DNA of 64,000 nucleotides from assembly GCA_023436395.1 (NCBI GenBank), contig JAEZJJ010000090.1:1-64000 (forward strand). The letters are read 5' to 3'. The translations under genes were made by a program, and so were the position numbers. Position 1 is the stretch's first letter, and each line of letters begins with the position of its first letter. A model generated the notes under the pieces. That model worked only from the letters and a program-made list of their open reading frames with translations. It had not been told where the DNA came from and did no database searches. The DNA comes from Bacillota bacterium (GTDB taxonomy: Bacteria; Bacillota; Clostridia; Lachnospirales; Cellulosilyticaceae). Shown here piece after piece: positions 26,070 to 34,527 of this stretch.

Positions 26070-27932
26070 TCATTTAAAATCTCTTAGAATACACTCTGCA
26101 ATGCCTGGTGCATCCATTTTTTCTCTTGTAAACAACTCATTCACTTTGCCATGTGGTACAAAACCACTTTCAAACCCAAAACTATTTCCCTTAATCATTT
26201 TTCCTGACTGAGCAAGTATTGCAAATACCTTCTCACCAAAACCACCTTGTATTATACCATCTTCTAAAGTAAAGAGATAGTCATATCCTTCAGCCAAAGC
26301 AAGTATTTCCTCTTTTGCCACAGGGCAAATGCAAGGTGCCTCAATCACAGCAAGCTCTATACCCTCAGCTTTTAGTAACTCTCTTACTTGAAGTGCTGTT
26401 TCAACCATACGCCCTACTGCTAGGATAGCCATATTATTGCCTTCTTTTAACGTTTTAAAACTTACAGAAGTATAATCATTTAAATACGCCTCATCTATAC
26501 AGGTCGTTCCTCTTGGATAACGAATAGCTACAGGACCCTCGACTTTTAAGGCGTATCTCATTGCTTGCTCCACCTCACTAGGTGACTTAGGAGCTAATAA
26601 GGTCATACCAGGCATACTACTTAAAAAGGCAATATCATATAATCCATGATGGGTAGGGCCATCTTCACCAACTAAACCTGCACGGTCAATTGCAAAAATA
26701 ACAGGTAACTTTTGTAAACAGACATCATGCAAAATTTGGTCATAGGCACGTTGTAAAAAGGAAGAATAAATAGCTACTACTGGCCTATTTCCTTCTGTAC
26801 TTAATCCTGCTGCAAAAGTGACTGCATGTTGCTCCGCAATGCCTACATCAAAAAAGCGTTTAGGATAAGCTTTTGCAAATGGAATCAACCCTGTACCATC
26901 AGGCATAGCTGCTGTAATACCTACTAACTTCTCTTCTTCTCCTGCTAATTTAATCATTGCTTCACCAAAGGCATCTGAAAATGTACCATTTCCTTTTTTA
27001 CTTGCCCCTTCACCTGTAGCAATACAAAATGGTCCTACCCCGTGGTAATGACTAGGTTTACGTTCTGCTGCAAGGTAGCCTTTCCCTTTTTTAGTTTTTA
27101 CATGAATGAGAATAGGGCCTTTCATCGATTTTACATTTTCAAGTAACTCAATGAGTTCTGGTAAACGTTGTCCATCTACAGGACCAATATAAGTGAATCC
27201 AAGCTGTTCAAAAAGGGTATTTTGCATGACAAAACTTTTTACACTTCCCTTGGTTCTTTTAATGGTACTTACCATATGCTCACCTACTATTGGTACCTTA
27301 TGCAGTACGTCCTCCACATCTTCTTTAACTTTTAGATAATCTTGACTGGAGCGTAATTTATTTAAATACTTTCCTATTCCTCCTACATTTTTAGAAATAG
27401 ACATTTCATTGTCATTTAGAATAACAATTAAATTGCTATTTCCTCTTCCCGCATTATTAAGTGCTTCAAATGCCATACCTCCAGTTAAAGCCCCATCACC
27501 AATAATGGCAACCACCTTATAGTCTTCACCCTTTAAATCTCTTGCCTTTGCCATCCCTAATGCAGCGGAAATAGAAGTTGAACTATGTCCTGTTTCAAAT
27601 ACATCATGGGGACTTTCTACACGTTTTGGAAAGCCACTCATTCCACCTAATTGACGTAGATTTTTAAACCCTTTTCTTCTTCCTGTTAAAAGCTTATGTA
27701 CATAAGCTTGATGCCCTACATCCCAAATAAATTTATCCTTTGGCGAATCAAACACATAGTGAAGTGCAATGGTTAATTCTACCACTCCTAAATTAGAAGC
27801 CAAATGTCCTCCTGTCTGAGAAAGGGACTGAATTAAAAAGCTTCTTATGTCCTTTGCTAATTCATCTAATTTTTTAGTATCTAATTTCTTTACATCTTCT
27901 GGACTATAAATAGTCTTTAGTGTCTCTAACAT
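26070..27932 (-). CDS. dxs: 1-deoxy-D-xylulose-5-phosphate synthase
   Basis: Dxs condenses pyruvate and glyceraldehyde-3-phosphate, the first step of the MEP isoprenoid pathway. I chose the ATG giving MLETLKTIYS, with AGAGG 7 bases upstream. The roughly 620-aa thiamine-dependent transketolase-like protein has the VGHQAYVHK region, the cofactor motif GDGALTGGMAFEALNNAG, and the catalytic and pyrimidine-domain segments DVGIAEQHAVTFAAG and GPTHHGLYD. It lies downstream of oapA and in the same cluster as ispA, as expected for isoprenoid genes. Confidence 0.97.
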   Translation of the reverse strand: MLETLKTIYSPEDVKKLDTKKLDELAKDIRSFLIQSLSQTGGHLASNLGVVELTIALHYVFDSPKDKFIWDVGHQAYVHKLLTGRRKGFKNLRQLGGMSGFPKRVESPHDVFETGHSSTSISAALGMAKARDLKGEDYKVVAIIGDGALTGGMAFEALNNAGRGNSNLIVILNDNEMSISKNVGGIGKYLNKLRSSQDYLKVKEDVEDVLHKVPIVGEHMVSTIKRTKGSVKSFVMQNTLFEQLGFTYIGPVDGQRLPELIELLENVKSMKGPILIHVKTKKGKGYLAAERKPSHYHGVGPFCIATGEGASKKGNGTFSDAFGEAMIKLAGEEEKLVGITAAMPDGTGLIPFAKAYPKRFFDVGIAEQHAVTFAAGLSTEGNRPVVAIYSSFLQRAYDQILHDVCLQKLPVIFAIDRAGLVGEDGPTHHGLYDIAFLSSMPGMTLLAPKSPSEVEQAMRYALKVEGPVAIRYPRGTTCIDEAYLNDYTSVSFKTLKEGNNMAILAVGRMVETALQVRELLKAEGIELAVIEAPCICPVAKEEILALAEGYDYLFTLEDGIIQGGFGEKVFAILAQSGKMIKGNSFGFESGFVPHGKVNELFTREKMDAPGIAECILRDFK

Positions 27933-28031
27933 AACTTTGCCTCTTTTCATCTATCAAATAAAAATAAAGCTAGAGAATTTTTACATTGTATTCTTAACTT
28001 TTATTCTTAATTTGTTCTTACTTAACTTAAT

Positions 28032-28057
28032 AAAAAAGACAATCCTAGCAGATTGCC
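28032..28057 (-). terminator. Intrinsic terminator after oapA
   Basis: On the minus strand GGCAATC pairs with GATTGTC (28051-28057 with 28038-28044, one G-U pair) around a six-base loop. TTTTTTATT follows. It begins right at the oapA stop codon and would close the OLE-oapA transcript. Confidence 0.8.
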
Positions 28058-28059
28058 AT

Positions 28060-28635
28060 TTACTTCTTTTTACTTTTAAATAGATGTTGTACATAGTATA
28101 TAACAACACCTACATAATAAACAATATATCTCGCTCTTGCAATGGCAAATCCTTTTCCAATGGCTTTCCCACCTACTGTGACAGCCGCAACAAATCCGCT
28201 CATTGCAATAGATAGTAAAATAGACTTCATGCCAAAGCCCTTTTCTAGCGCAAGTACAATAGCTGCACCTGTACTTCCTGAAATAATCCCTGCAATATCG
28301 CCTATGACGTCATTAAATAAATTGGCCACCATAGGGGCATTTCGAATCAGGATAATACTTTCCTTAGCTCCTTTGACTTTAGAGGCTGCCATAGCATGAA
28401 AAGTTGTTTCATCCACAGCAACTACTGCATTACCTATTCCATCACATACAATCCCTATGACAATAATGCCTATTAGCATCAAAAAAGCCATTAATAGAGG
28501 TAAATCTGCTAATAATACCTCAAATATATAACTAAAAAGCATAGCAACTGTAAAAGTACCACCAATAATAATCCCAAATGTTCTTTTACTTTGTTGACGA
28601 ACTCTCACCATTTTGAATTTAATCTTTTTAGGCAT
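28060..28635 (-). CDS. oapA: OLE RNA-associated membrane protein OapA
   Basis: OapA binds OLE RNA and localises it to the membrane. In Bacillus halodurans this ribonucleoprotein is tied to stress tolerance, for example to alcohols and cold. The 191-aa protein has a basic N terminus (KKIKFKMVRVRQQSKR), about four membrane segments and a basic C terminus (FKSKKK). It carries the family's DxxxD motif, here FNDVIGDIAG. Identification rests on this motif, the topology and size, and the position just after an OLE-like RNA between ispA and dxs. The ATG giving MPKKIKF has AAGGAG 8 bases upstream; an ATG two codons earlier (28641) is possible. A terminator follows directly. Confidence 0.87.
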   Translation of the reverse strand: MPKKIKFKMVRVRQQSKRTFGIIIGGTFTVAMLFSYIFEVLLADLPLLMAFLMLIGIIVIGIVCDGIGNAVVAVDETTFHAMAASKVKGAKESIILIRNAPMVANLFNDVIGDIAGIISGSTGAAIVLALEKGFGMKSILLSIAMSGFVAAVTVGGKAIGKGFAIARARYIVYYVGVVIYYVQHLFKSKKK

Positions 28636-28669
28636 TTTCATTGCTCCTTCATGTCAACTCATCACCCAC

Positions 28670-29286
28670 TTCTCAAAAATCGAGATAATAATGTTTGTAA
28701 ATTTTGTGGCATATAGTCTAGCAGGTTTTCCCAAGTCTCTACTCTTTTGTCACCAAATGAGCGGTTTCCCTTTAAAAAGACTTCTAAGCTAGGGCTTAGC
28801 GCCAGATCGCCTTAGAGCCACACTGTAATCCAAACACTACCTGCCTTGGCAACGGTCTAGGAGTTTTCCTCAAACAACCTATAATGCTTCTATCCTCTTT
28901 TGCGAATCAGGTTTCTATTCACAATCTAGTAAGAACTTTGGCCGAAGTCCCTACTAGTAAATGAATGTCCCCCTTCCTTCACTCAAGGAAGGCTACTCTA
29001 CCCACAGCTAACACCGCATGGTAGGTTTCATCCTAAGTCATACATTATCCCCATAGGGATAAGCACAAGTATAGGTCTCCACGGTAAGAGGGTCAACGCC
29101 CATATGCCCTTATGGATCGCCCACAAACCTTAACCCCCAGTATCAACCCATAACGGGGCGTTACAAGCCAACACCAGGAACTTCATCGATATGCCCTTAA
29201 ACGGATTTTTAGGCCCGTCTTCAAAACACAACAGGTTGACTAGAATACCGCATCTCATTCTTTGAAAAGTGCGTCATCAGTCGCTT
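28670..29286 (-). ncRNA. ole: OLE RNA (Ornate, Large, Extremophilic RNA)
   Basis: About 620 bases between the DUF212 gene and oapA have no credible protein frame but are GC-richer and hairpin-rich (for example 28972-28992, CCTTCCTT stem). Their size matches OLE RNAs, which are about 600 nt. They lie immediately upstream of oapA inside the ispA/dxs/xse/nusB cluster, which is the documented OLE neighbourhood. A near-perfect promoter places the 5' end near 29286, and transcription should run through oapA to its terminator. The 3' end is approximate, since I see no terminator between RNA and oapA. I assign OLE by context, size and partner, not by a covariance search. Confidence 0.86.
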
Positions 29287-29292
29287 GCATTC

Positions 29293-29321
29293 ATTATAAC
29301 AACTTCAATTTTAATTTTCAA
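29293..29321 (-). promoter_or_regulatory. Sigma-A promoter of the OLE RNA-oapA unit
   Basis: On the minus strand TTGAAA (29316-29321) is followed by exactly 17 bases and TATAAT (29293-29298). It lies 30-60 bases after the DUF212 stop and just before the first structured bases of the RNA. Confidence 0.87.
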
Positions 29322-29351
29322 CATAACTACCAGTTAATAACAAAATGTCAA

Positions 29352-29798
29352 TTAACCGAATGCTAAAATAGCTACTACAAAGCCTAAGACACCACCTGCT
29401 GCTACTTGTAGTGGCGTGTGTCCTAATATTTCTTTTAAACGTTGCTCTGGATTCAAATCTGGGTTTTCTAACACTTCAATAATCTGATTGATAATTGCCG
29501 CTTGCTTTCCTGCTTCTAAACGCACATTTGCAGCATCATACATGACTACAAAACTTAAAACCATGGCAATGGCAAAGTAGGTACTGTCATAACCATGTAC
29601 TTGTCCTGCACTAATAGCTAAACTCATTACAAAGGCACTATGAGAACTTGGCATCCCGCCAGAAGCCCACATTTTGCGCCAATCTAGACGATGTTCTTGC
29701 CATAAAGTGAAAATCACTTTTAAAAATTGTGCAATAAACCAACTGGTAATGGCTACCCCTAAAATTTTATTTTGAAAAAGTTGTTCTATTGGATTCAT
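29352..29798 (-). CDS. DUF212 (divergent PAP2) family membrane protein
   Basis: The 148-aa protein belongs to the YuiD/DUF212 family, distantly related to PAP2 phosphatases, and has about four membrane segments. Visible family features are WRKMWASGGMPSSHSAFV near residue 45 (the SGGMPSSH motif), MYDAANVRLEAGKQA and a glycine-rich C terminus. The substrate is unknown; a lipid or prenyl phosphate is a plausible guess given ispA just upstream. It ends about 60 bases before the OLE RNA. Confidence 0.92.
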   Translation of the reverse strand: MNPIEQLFQNKILGVAITSWFIAQFLKVIFTLWQEHRLDWRKMWASGGMPSSHSAFVMSLAISAGQVHGYDSTYFAIAMVLSFVVMYDAANVRLEAGKQAAIINQIIEVLENPDLNPEQRLKEILGHTPLQVAAGGVLGFVVAILAFG

Positions 29799-29808
29799 CT
29801 GTCCACCC

Positions 29809-30684
29809 TCAGTTTCTTCTCTTTATAAGTTGTTTCGCTAACTCCTCTAAAACATTGGTGTCTCCTGGAATTTCTTCAAGAAGCTTAACTGCCTTTTGGG
29901 TAAGCGTTTCTGCAATATGATAACATTCTTCTACGCTATAAAAATTTAAGTACGTATTTTTATGATTTTTTTGATCGCTATGGATAGGTTTTCCTAGTTC
30001 TTCCATAGTTGATGTTTGATCTAAAATATCATCTACAATTTGAAAAACCTTCCCTATATACGTTCCATAAGCTTCAAACAAACTCACTTCTCTTGGAGAA
30101 GCACCACCTAAGATAGCACCTATTTTAGTAGCCGCTGCTATCAGTGCACCTGTTTTGTTAAGGTGAATAAGATCTAATGTACTTTGATCAATCACCTTAT
30201 TTTCACTGGCCATATCTAAAATCTGTCCACCAATCATACCTGATGAACCACTTGCCTTGCTGAGTACATAGGTGGCATATACCTTTTCCATACTTTCACT
30301 CTTTAATGCATCTTCAAGCATTAAAGTAAAGGCATCATTTAAAAGGGCATCTCCTGCTAAAATAGCTGTCGCCTCTCCATATACCTTATGATTCGTTAAC
30401 TTCCCACGACGGTAATCATCATTATCCATAGCTGGCAAATCATCATGAATCAGGGAATAAGTGTGAATCATTTCTATCCCACAAAGATAGGCATCAATCT
30501 CACCTTTTCCACCTACAGCTTCATAGGCAAGTTGCATTAAGACAGGACGAATACGTTTTCCCCCTGCCCTCAGACTATATGCCATGGCCTCATAAAGCAT
30601 TTGAAAAGGATTTTTCCCACTAGGTAATAGTTTTTCTAATTTCTCATTTACCATTTGGGTATAATCAGCAAAATCCTTTGCCAT
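29809..30684 (-). CDS. ispA: Polyprenyl (farnesyl/geranyl) diphosphate synthase
   Basis: This enzyme condenses isopentenyl diphosphate with allylic diphosphates to make short-chain prenyl diphosphates. The 291-aa protein has the first aspartate-rich motif in LIHDDLPAMDND (near 85) and the second in VDDILDQTS (near 220), plus GGKRIRPVL and the GQILDMASE region. Its ATG overlaps the xseB stop codon (TAATG). Together with dxs it forms the isoprenoid part of this cluster. Confidence 0.96.
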   Translation of the reverse strand: MAKDFADYTQMVNEKLEKLLPSGKNPFQMLYEAMAYSLRAGGKRIRPVLMQLAYEAVGGKGEIDAYLCGIEMIHTYSLIHDDLPAMDNDDYRRGKLTNHKVYGEATAILAGDALLNDAFTLMLEDALKSESMEKVYATYVLSKASGSSGMIGGQILDMASENKVIDQSTLDLIHLNKTGALIAAATKIGAILGGASPREVSLFEAYGTYIGKVFQIVDDILDQTSTMEELGKPIHSDQKNHKNTYLNFYSVEECYHIAETLTQKAVKLLEEIPGDTNVLEELAKQLIKRRN

Positions 30685-30908
30685 TATTCTTCCCCCTCTT
30701 CTAGCTTTTTATAATTTGCTTCTTCATACACATATATTTCCTGTTCTGCTTTTTTGAGTACATCCATACAATAAGCAGCTAAATCCATTCCTTTTTTATA
30801 TTCTGCAATACTTTCTTTCAAGGTAATTTCTCCATTTTCTAGGCGTCTTACACTCTCTTCTAACTCAGAAATTGCCTTTTCAAAGTTTTTATCCGCTTTT
30901 TTGGCCAT
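30684..30908 (-). CDS. xseB: Exodeoxyribonuclease VII small subunit
   Basis: XseB is the small subunit that associates with XseA in exonuclease VII. The 74-aa, mostly helical protein has the family core NFEKAISELEESVRRLENGE and a KKGMDLAAYC segment. It overlaps the end of xseA by 20 bases and touches ispA, which implies translational coupling. Confidence 0.95.
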   Translation of the reverse strand: MAKKADKNFEKAISELEESVRRLENGEITLKESIAEYKKGMDLAAYCMDVLKKAEQEIYVYEEANYKKLEEGEE

Positions 30909-32109
30909 TCAAACTCTCCTTTTCACACACTTGCACAGCGATATTCCCATCTGTTACTCTTACGCTCAGTAATTCACCAAGTTCAACATCAGCTATCTGC
31001 TTTATAATTTTATCCTCTTTCATCGTTAAGCTATAACCCCTTTTTAAGGTATTAAGAGGGGATAATTGTTCTAGCTTATGAATTGCTAACTCATAGCGTC
31101 TTTCACCTTTTGTAAGCTGCTGCTTATACGCCATCTGTAAGGCACGAGAATAATCCTCTACTTCTTGCATCTTCATTTTATAAAACGTATCCTTTTTGGC
31201 ATAAACAGGACGACTTAATAGATAACTTAATTGATCTTTTGCCGCCTTCGTCTTCTCTTCTATACGTTTTCTAATAGAACGCTGATAACTATTAATCAGC
31301 TCGACTAGTTCACTTCTAGAGGGAACCACCATTTCTGCTGCTGCTGAAGGTGTAGCTGCTCGCTTATCACTTACAAAATCAGAAATTGTAAAATCTACTT
31401 CATGACCTACAGCTGAAACAATGGGAATCTCCGATTCAAAAATAGCTCTTGCTACTTCTTCTTCATTGAAGGCCCATAAGTCTTCTATAGATCCTCCACC
31501 GCGCCCAAGAATAATCACATCTACGCGTCTTTCTCTATTGGCCAGTTCAATAGCAGCAACAATTTCTGGGATAGCCAATTCACCCTGTACATGGGTAGGA
31601 TAAATGGTGAATGGAATACTTGGATTTCTCCTCTTGGCCACTTGTAAAATATCCTTTACAGCTGCCCCTGTACGGGAAGTAATGACCCCTACATGCTTTG
31701 GAAAGGCTGGTATAGGCTTCTTATAAGCCTCATCAAAGAGGCCCTCCTGCATCAGCTGCGCCTTAAGACGTTCAAATTTCTCGTAGAGTAATCCTTTTCC
31801 TTGTTTTTCCACATCTTGTACATAAGCTTGATAGGCACCTGTCTTCTCATAAATGGTGATACGTACCCTTGCATAAATCTTCATGCCTTCTGTTAGACGA
31901 AAGGCTAAACGCCTTACATCTCTCTCAAACATCACCGCATTAATACTTGCCTTGACGTCCTTAATGGTGAAATAAACATGTCCAGATTGATGGTATTTGC
32001 AGTTAGAGATTTCACCTTGTATCCATAAATCATTTAGCATGTAATCTTCTTCTATCAGTCTACCTACATATTGATTGACTTCCCACACCGATACAATCTT
32101 TCTCTTCAT
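30889..32109 (-). CDS. xseA: Exodeoxyribonuclease VII large subunit
   Basis: XseA is the catalytic subunit that degrades single-stranded DNA. The 406-aa product has an N-terminal OB-fold (LWIQGEISNCKYHQSGHVYFTI within the first 60 residues). The catalytic domain follows, with GVITSRTGAA, IILGRGGGSIEDLWAFNEE and SAVGHEVDFTISDFV, and then a coiled-coil C terminus. It starts two bases after the nusB stop and overlaps xseB. Confidence 0.97.
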   Translation of the reverse strand: MKRKIVSVWEVNQYVGRLIEEDYMLNDLWIQGEISNCKYHQSGHVYFTIKDVKASINAVMFERDVRRLAFRLTEGMKIYARVRITIYEKTGAYQAYVQDVEKQGKGLLYEKFERLKAQLMQEGLFDEAYKKPIPAFPKHVGVITSRTGAAVKDILQVAKRRNPSIPFTIYPTHVQGELAIPEIVAAIELANRERRVDVIILGRGGGSIEDLWAFNEEEVARAIFESEIPIVSAVGHEVDFTISDFVSDKRAATPSAAAEMVVPSRSELVELINSYQRSIRKRIEEKTKAAKDQLSYLLSRPVYAKKDTFYKMKMQEVEDYSRALQMAYKQQLTKGERRYELAIHKLEQLSPLNTLKRGYSLTMKEDKIIKQIADVELGELLSVRVTDGNIAVQVCEKESLNGQKSG

Positions 32110-32111
32110 TT

Positions 32112-32531
32112 TTACGCCTCGTTTGTCTTAGTGATACTTCCTAATACACCATTGATAAACTTTGGTGACTTTTCTGTACTAAATGCTTTTGCAATTTCTA
32201 TTGCTTCATTAACAGCGACTCTTACAGGAACCTCTGTATAACTCAGCTCATAAATCGCTAAACGCAAAATACTAAGGTCAACTTTGGCAATTCTTGCAAA
32301 TGACCAATTCGTAGCTGCCCCCATAATCTTTTCATCAATTTCTTGTAAGTGCTCATAAATGCCAAAGTAGGTGTCTTCAATAAACTTAATAATCGCTTTA
32401 TTATTATTTTTTTCTTTATTATCCATCTCATTAATCTTATCATATAAAATACGTTCTCTATCCTCTTCTGGATGGAAATTTCCTTCATATAGCATTTGCA
32501 TAATGAGCTCTCTTGCATTACGTCTAGTCAT
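32112..32531 (-). CDS. nusB: Transcription antitermination factor NusB
   Basis: NusB pairs with NusE (S10) on boxA RNA to promote rRNA antitermination. The 139-aa all-helical protein has RRNARELIMQMLYEG at its start, a WSFARIAKVDLSILRLAIYEL helix in the middle, and VNEAIEIAKAFSTEKSPKFINGVLG near the end. All are family hallmarks. AAGGAGG precedes the ATG. A hairpin sits between the Asp23 gene and this gene. Confidence 0.97.
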   Translation of the reverse strand: MTRRNARELIMQMLYEGNFHPEEDRERILYDKINEMDNKEKNNNKAIIKFIEDTYFGIYEHLQEIDEKIMGAATNWSFARIAKVDLSILRLAIYELSYTEVPVRVAVNEAIEIAKAFSTEKSPKFINGVLGSITKTNEA

Positions 32532-32551
32532 TTTGTCCTCCTTATGAATAA

Positions 32552-32577
32552 AGCTAACCTCCTAGTGGAAGTCAGCT
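32552..32577 (-). other. Intercistronic hairpin between asp23 and nusB
   Basis: An 11-bp stem with two G-U pairs (AGCTGACTTCC with GGAGGTTAGCT on the minus strand) has a 4-base loop and is followed by TTTATTC. The short U-run suggests partial termination or processing between the Asp23 gene and nusB. Confidence 0.5.
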
Positions 32578-32590
32578 AGTGTTACATGTA

Positions 32591-32974
32591 TTATACTTCT
32601 TGTCCCTTGTCAAATTGTACGCCTACAACGTGAACATTAACAGAAGCTACATTTAATCCAGTCATTGTTTCTACTGAATTTTTAACTTTTTGTTGCACTT
32701 CTAAACATAGTTTTTGAATTTTAGCACCATATTTTACTATAAGTGCAAGGTCAATAAATACTTCTTCTTCGCCTACTTCTATTTTAACACCTTTTGGTTT
32801 TTTCTTACTGCTAATAGCTTGTTGTACAAACTCTGCTTTAGTAGGCGCTGTTCCACTCACACCTTCTACTTCTGATGCAGCAATCTCTGCAATAACTGCA
32901 ATCACATCATCTGCAATTTGGACTTGGTCCATATCATGAGTCGTTTCTAATCCAATAATTTTTTGCTCGTCCAT
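32591..32974 (-). CDS. Asp23/Gls24 family envelope stress protein
   Basis: These small proteins associate with the membrane surface and are linked to envelope stress in Firmicutes. The 127-aa product contains the complete domain: ISxIA-type segment VIAVIAEIAASEVEGVSG, EVFIDLALIVKYGAKI, and VNVHVVGVQFD at the end. It is the first gene after a strong promoter and precedes nusB and xseA, a conserved position (YqhY-like in Bacillus). Confidence 0.95.
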   Translation of the reverse strand: MDEQKIIGLETTHDMDQVQIADDVIAVIAEIAASEVEGVSGTAPTKAEFVQQAISSKKKPKGVKIEVGEEEVFIDLALIVKYGAKIQKLCLEVQQKVKNSVETMTGLNVASVNVHVVGVQFDKGQEV

Positions 32975-33015
32975 ATTTAGTACCTCCTATAGGTTATCAT
33001 CTATCTTATGGTCTT

Positions 33016-33044
33016 ATTATATACAAAAATACCATGTCTTGCAA
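33016..33044 (-). promoter_or_regulatory. Sigma-A promoter of the asp23-nusB-xseAB-ispA operon
   Basis: On the minus strand TTGCAA (33039-33044) and TATAAT (33016-33021) are separated by exactly 17 bases, about 40 bases before the first start codon. Confidence 0.8.
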
Positions 33045-33080
33045 TTTTATTTTATTTGATCATACAAAAATAACAAATAT

Positions 33081-33121
33081 AGGAAAAGGCTCTTGTTTCC
33101 TATAAACAAGCGCCTTTTCCT
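33081..33121 (-). terminator. Intrinsic terminator downstream of spoIIIAH
   Basis: An 18-base imperfect inverted repeat (33081-33098 with 33104-33121, AGGAAAAGGC start) is followed by a U-rich stretch on the minus strand. It separates the spoIIIA operon from the Asp23 gene. Confidence 0.75.
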
Positions 33122-33173
33122 ACTAACTATATTAAAATTTATTGAATCAAACTTCAACCCTATTGATTATCCA

Positions 33174-33941
33174 TTATTTCTTGGCAATGCCATTAAGAGG
33201 TGTAATATTAATTTTGCTCACACTATAACCTGTTTTGCGATTAACAATCTCCTCAATTTGTGCAATATCTGTATCTGTAAGTTCAGCTTTATTGACCACT
33301 ACATCTACAGTATCATCATCAATTCTCACATATACCTCTTGGAAGCCTTTTGCACGAAGTAGTGCTTCTGCACTACTTTCCTTTTCAATTCTTTCTTGAA
33401 TTTGTAGAAGGTTAGCTGCTGCTTTTGCTTTGCTATCTTGATCAAGAGCCTCATTGGCTACATATTGACTTAACTGTTCAATTTGTGCTGCACGACTTTG
33501 TTCTCTTAGTAGTTTTTCCTCTGCAAAATAATTCACATCTAAGCTTTTACTTGCTGCTACATCTGCTGAATCTACTAATTCTTCATCTTTCTTTGTAATC
33601 GTAGCAGTAAAAATTTCACTGGTATTAGCCTCAGCTACTGTAAGCTTATCATCCTCATTCGTATTTTGTTGGGGTTCTATACTTTGCTCAGCAGTTGCCA
33701 CTTGTTCTGGATTTGTTACTTGTTCTGCATTAGTTGCTTGACCTGGATCTGCACTTGCTACTTCATCATAACCTGAAAATAAATCAGTTTCTTCTACTGC
33801 ATTTTCTCCCGTAATCGTATTATCTGCTACTTGATTTCCACTTTGTGTAATAGGTGATTGCTGAGTATTGAGATAGGCTGCAATAGCAATCATAAAAACT
33901 AGGACTGTGATAATAATTTGATTCCTTTTTAAATTAAACAT
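33174..33941 (-). CDS. spoIIIAH: Stage III sporulation protein SpoIIIAH
   Basis: SpoIIIAH, made in the mother cell, pairs with forespore SpoIIQ across the intermembrane space to build the feeding-tube channel. I chose the ATG giving MFNLKRNQII, with AGGAGG 6 bases upstream. One membrane helix (about 8-24) is followed by a long Gln/Glu/Thr-rich linker (about 35-110) containing NAEQVTNPEQV-type repeats. The conserved C-terminal YscJ-like ring domain is in the last 110 residues (ALLRAKGFQEVYVRIDDDTVDVVV). It is the last gene of the operon. Confidence 0.94.
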   Translation of the reverse strand: MFNLKRNQIIITVLVFMIAIAAYLNTQQSPITQSGNQVADNTITGENAVEETDLFSGYDEVASADPGQATNAEQVTNPEQVATAEQSIEPQQNTNEDDKLTVAEANTSEIFTATITKKDEELVDSADVAASKSLDVNYFAEEKLLREQSRAAQIEQLSQYVANEALDQDSKAKAAANLLQIQERIEKESSAEALLRAKGFQEVYVRIDDDTVDVVVNKAELTDTDIAQIEEIVNRKTGYSVSKINITPLNGIAKK

Positions 33942-33951
33942 ATAAATCCTC

Positions 33952-34515
33952 CTATTTTCTTTTTTCAACTGAAATTTTATGTACTGGAACATCTAAGAGT
34001 GCGGCAACAGCATTGGTCATACTCTCTTTAACCCCACTATCACTTGCCCCTTCAGCTAATATTAGTACGCCTTTGATTATAGGTTCATTTTGCTTAACCA
34101 CATATGGCGTATTCCCACTTTGCAAGATTACCTTTCGGGTGGTATCATTTGTGTTATTTACCCGGCTGCCTCCTGCTTGGTCTTTTTCTTCACTGTGCTG
34201 TATGTTCATGGTAGTATCTTCTGCTAAGATCTTTTCTTCATTAGAAGCAATGGTAACCATCACATTAACTTCACCAACTCCCTCCATCTTTGATAACATG
34301 CTTGTAAGCCGTCTCTCTAATGTCTCCTCATAGCTTAGACTTTGCTTTGATTGACTACTACTTTGATTAGTAACAGGTATTTTTACACCTGTACCATTAG
34401 GACTTCCCATTGGCCAAAAGGTAATTCCTAGCACCAATATGACAAGTCCAAAGATTAGCCATATATACTTATTGCCTCTACCTTCTTTAGCCCATTTTGC
34501 AAATTTCTCTGTCAT
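33952..34515 (-). CDS. spoIIIAG: Stage III sporulation protein SpoIIIAG
   Basis: SpoIIIAG forms a large ring in the mother-cell membrane as part of the SpoIIIA-SpoIIQ channel. The 187-aa protein has an N-terminal membrane helix (YIWLIFGLVILVLGITF) and the extracytoplasmic ring-building domain with MLSKMEGVGEVNVMVTI. The C-terminal KGVLILAEGASDSGVKESM segment is typical. It lies 10 bases before the spoIIIAH start. Confidence 0.95.
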   Translation of the reverse strand: MTEKFAKWAKEGRGNKYIWLIFGLVILVLGITFWPMGSPNGTGVKIPVTNQSSSQSKQSLSYEETLERRLTSMLSKMEGVGEVNVMVTIASNEEKILAEDTTMNIQHSEEKDQAGGSRVNNTNDTTRKVILQSGNTPYVVKQNEPIIKGVLILAEGASDSGVKESMTNAVAALLDVPVHKISVEKRK

Positions 34516-34527
34516 GCTCTCCCTCCT

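Noticed and set aside
28142..28399. An 85-codon plus-strand frame opposite oapA.
   Set aside because: It is the antisense of the membrane protein, with no ribosome binding site.
34013..34333. A 106-codon plus-strand frame opposite spoIIIAG.
   Set aside because: Antisense shadow of a well-supported sporulation gene; no start signals.
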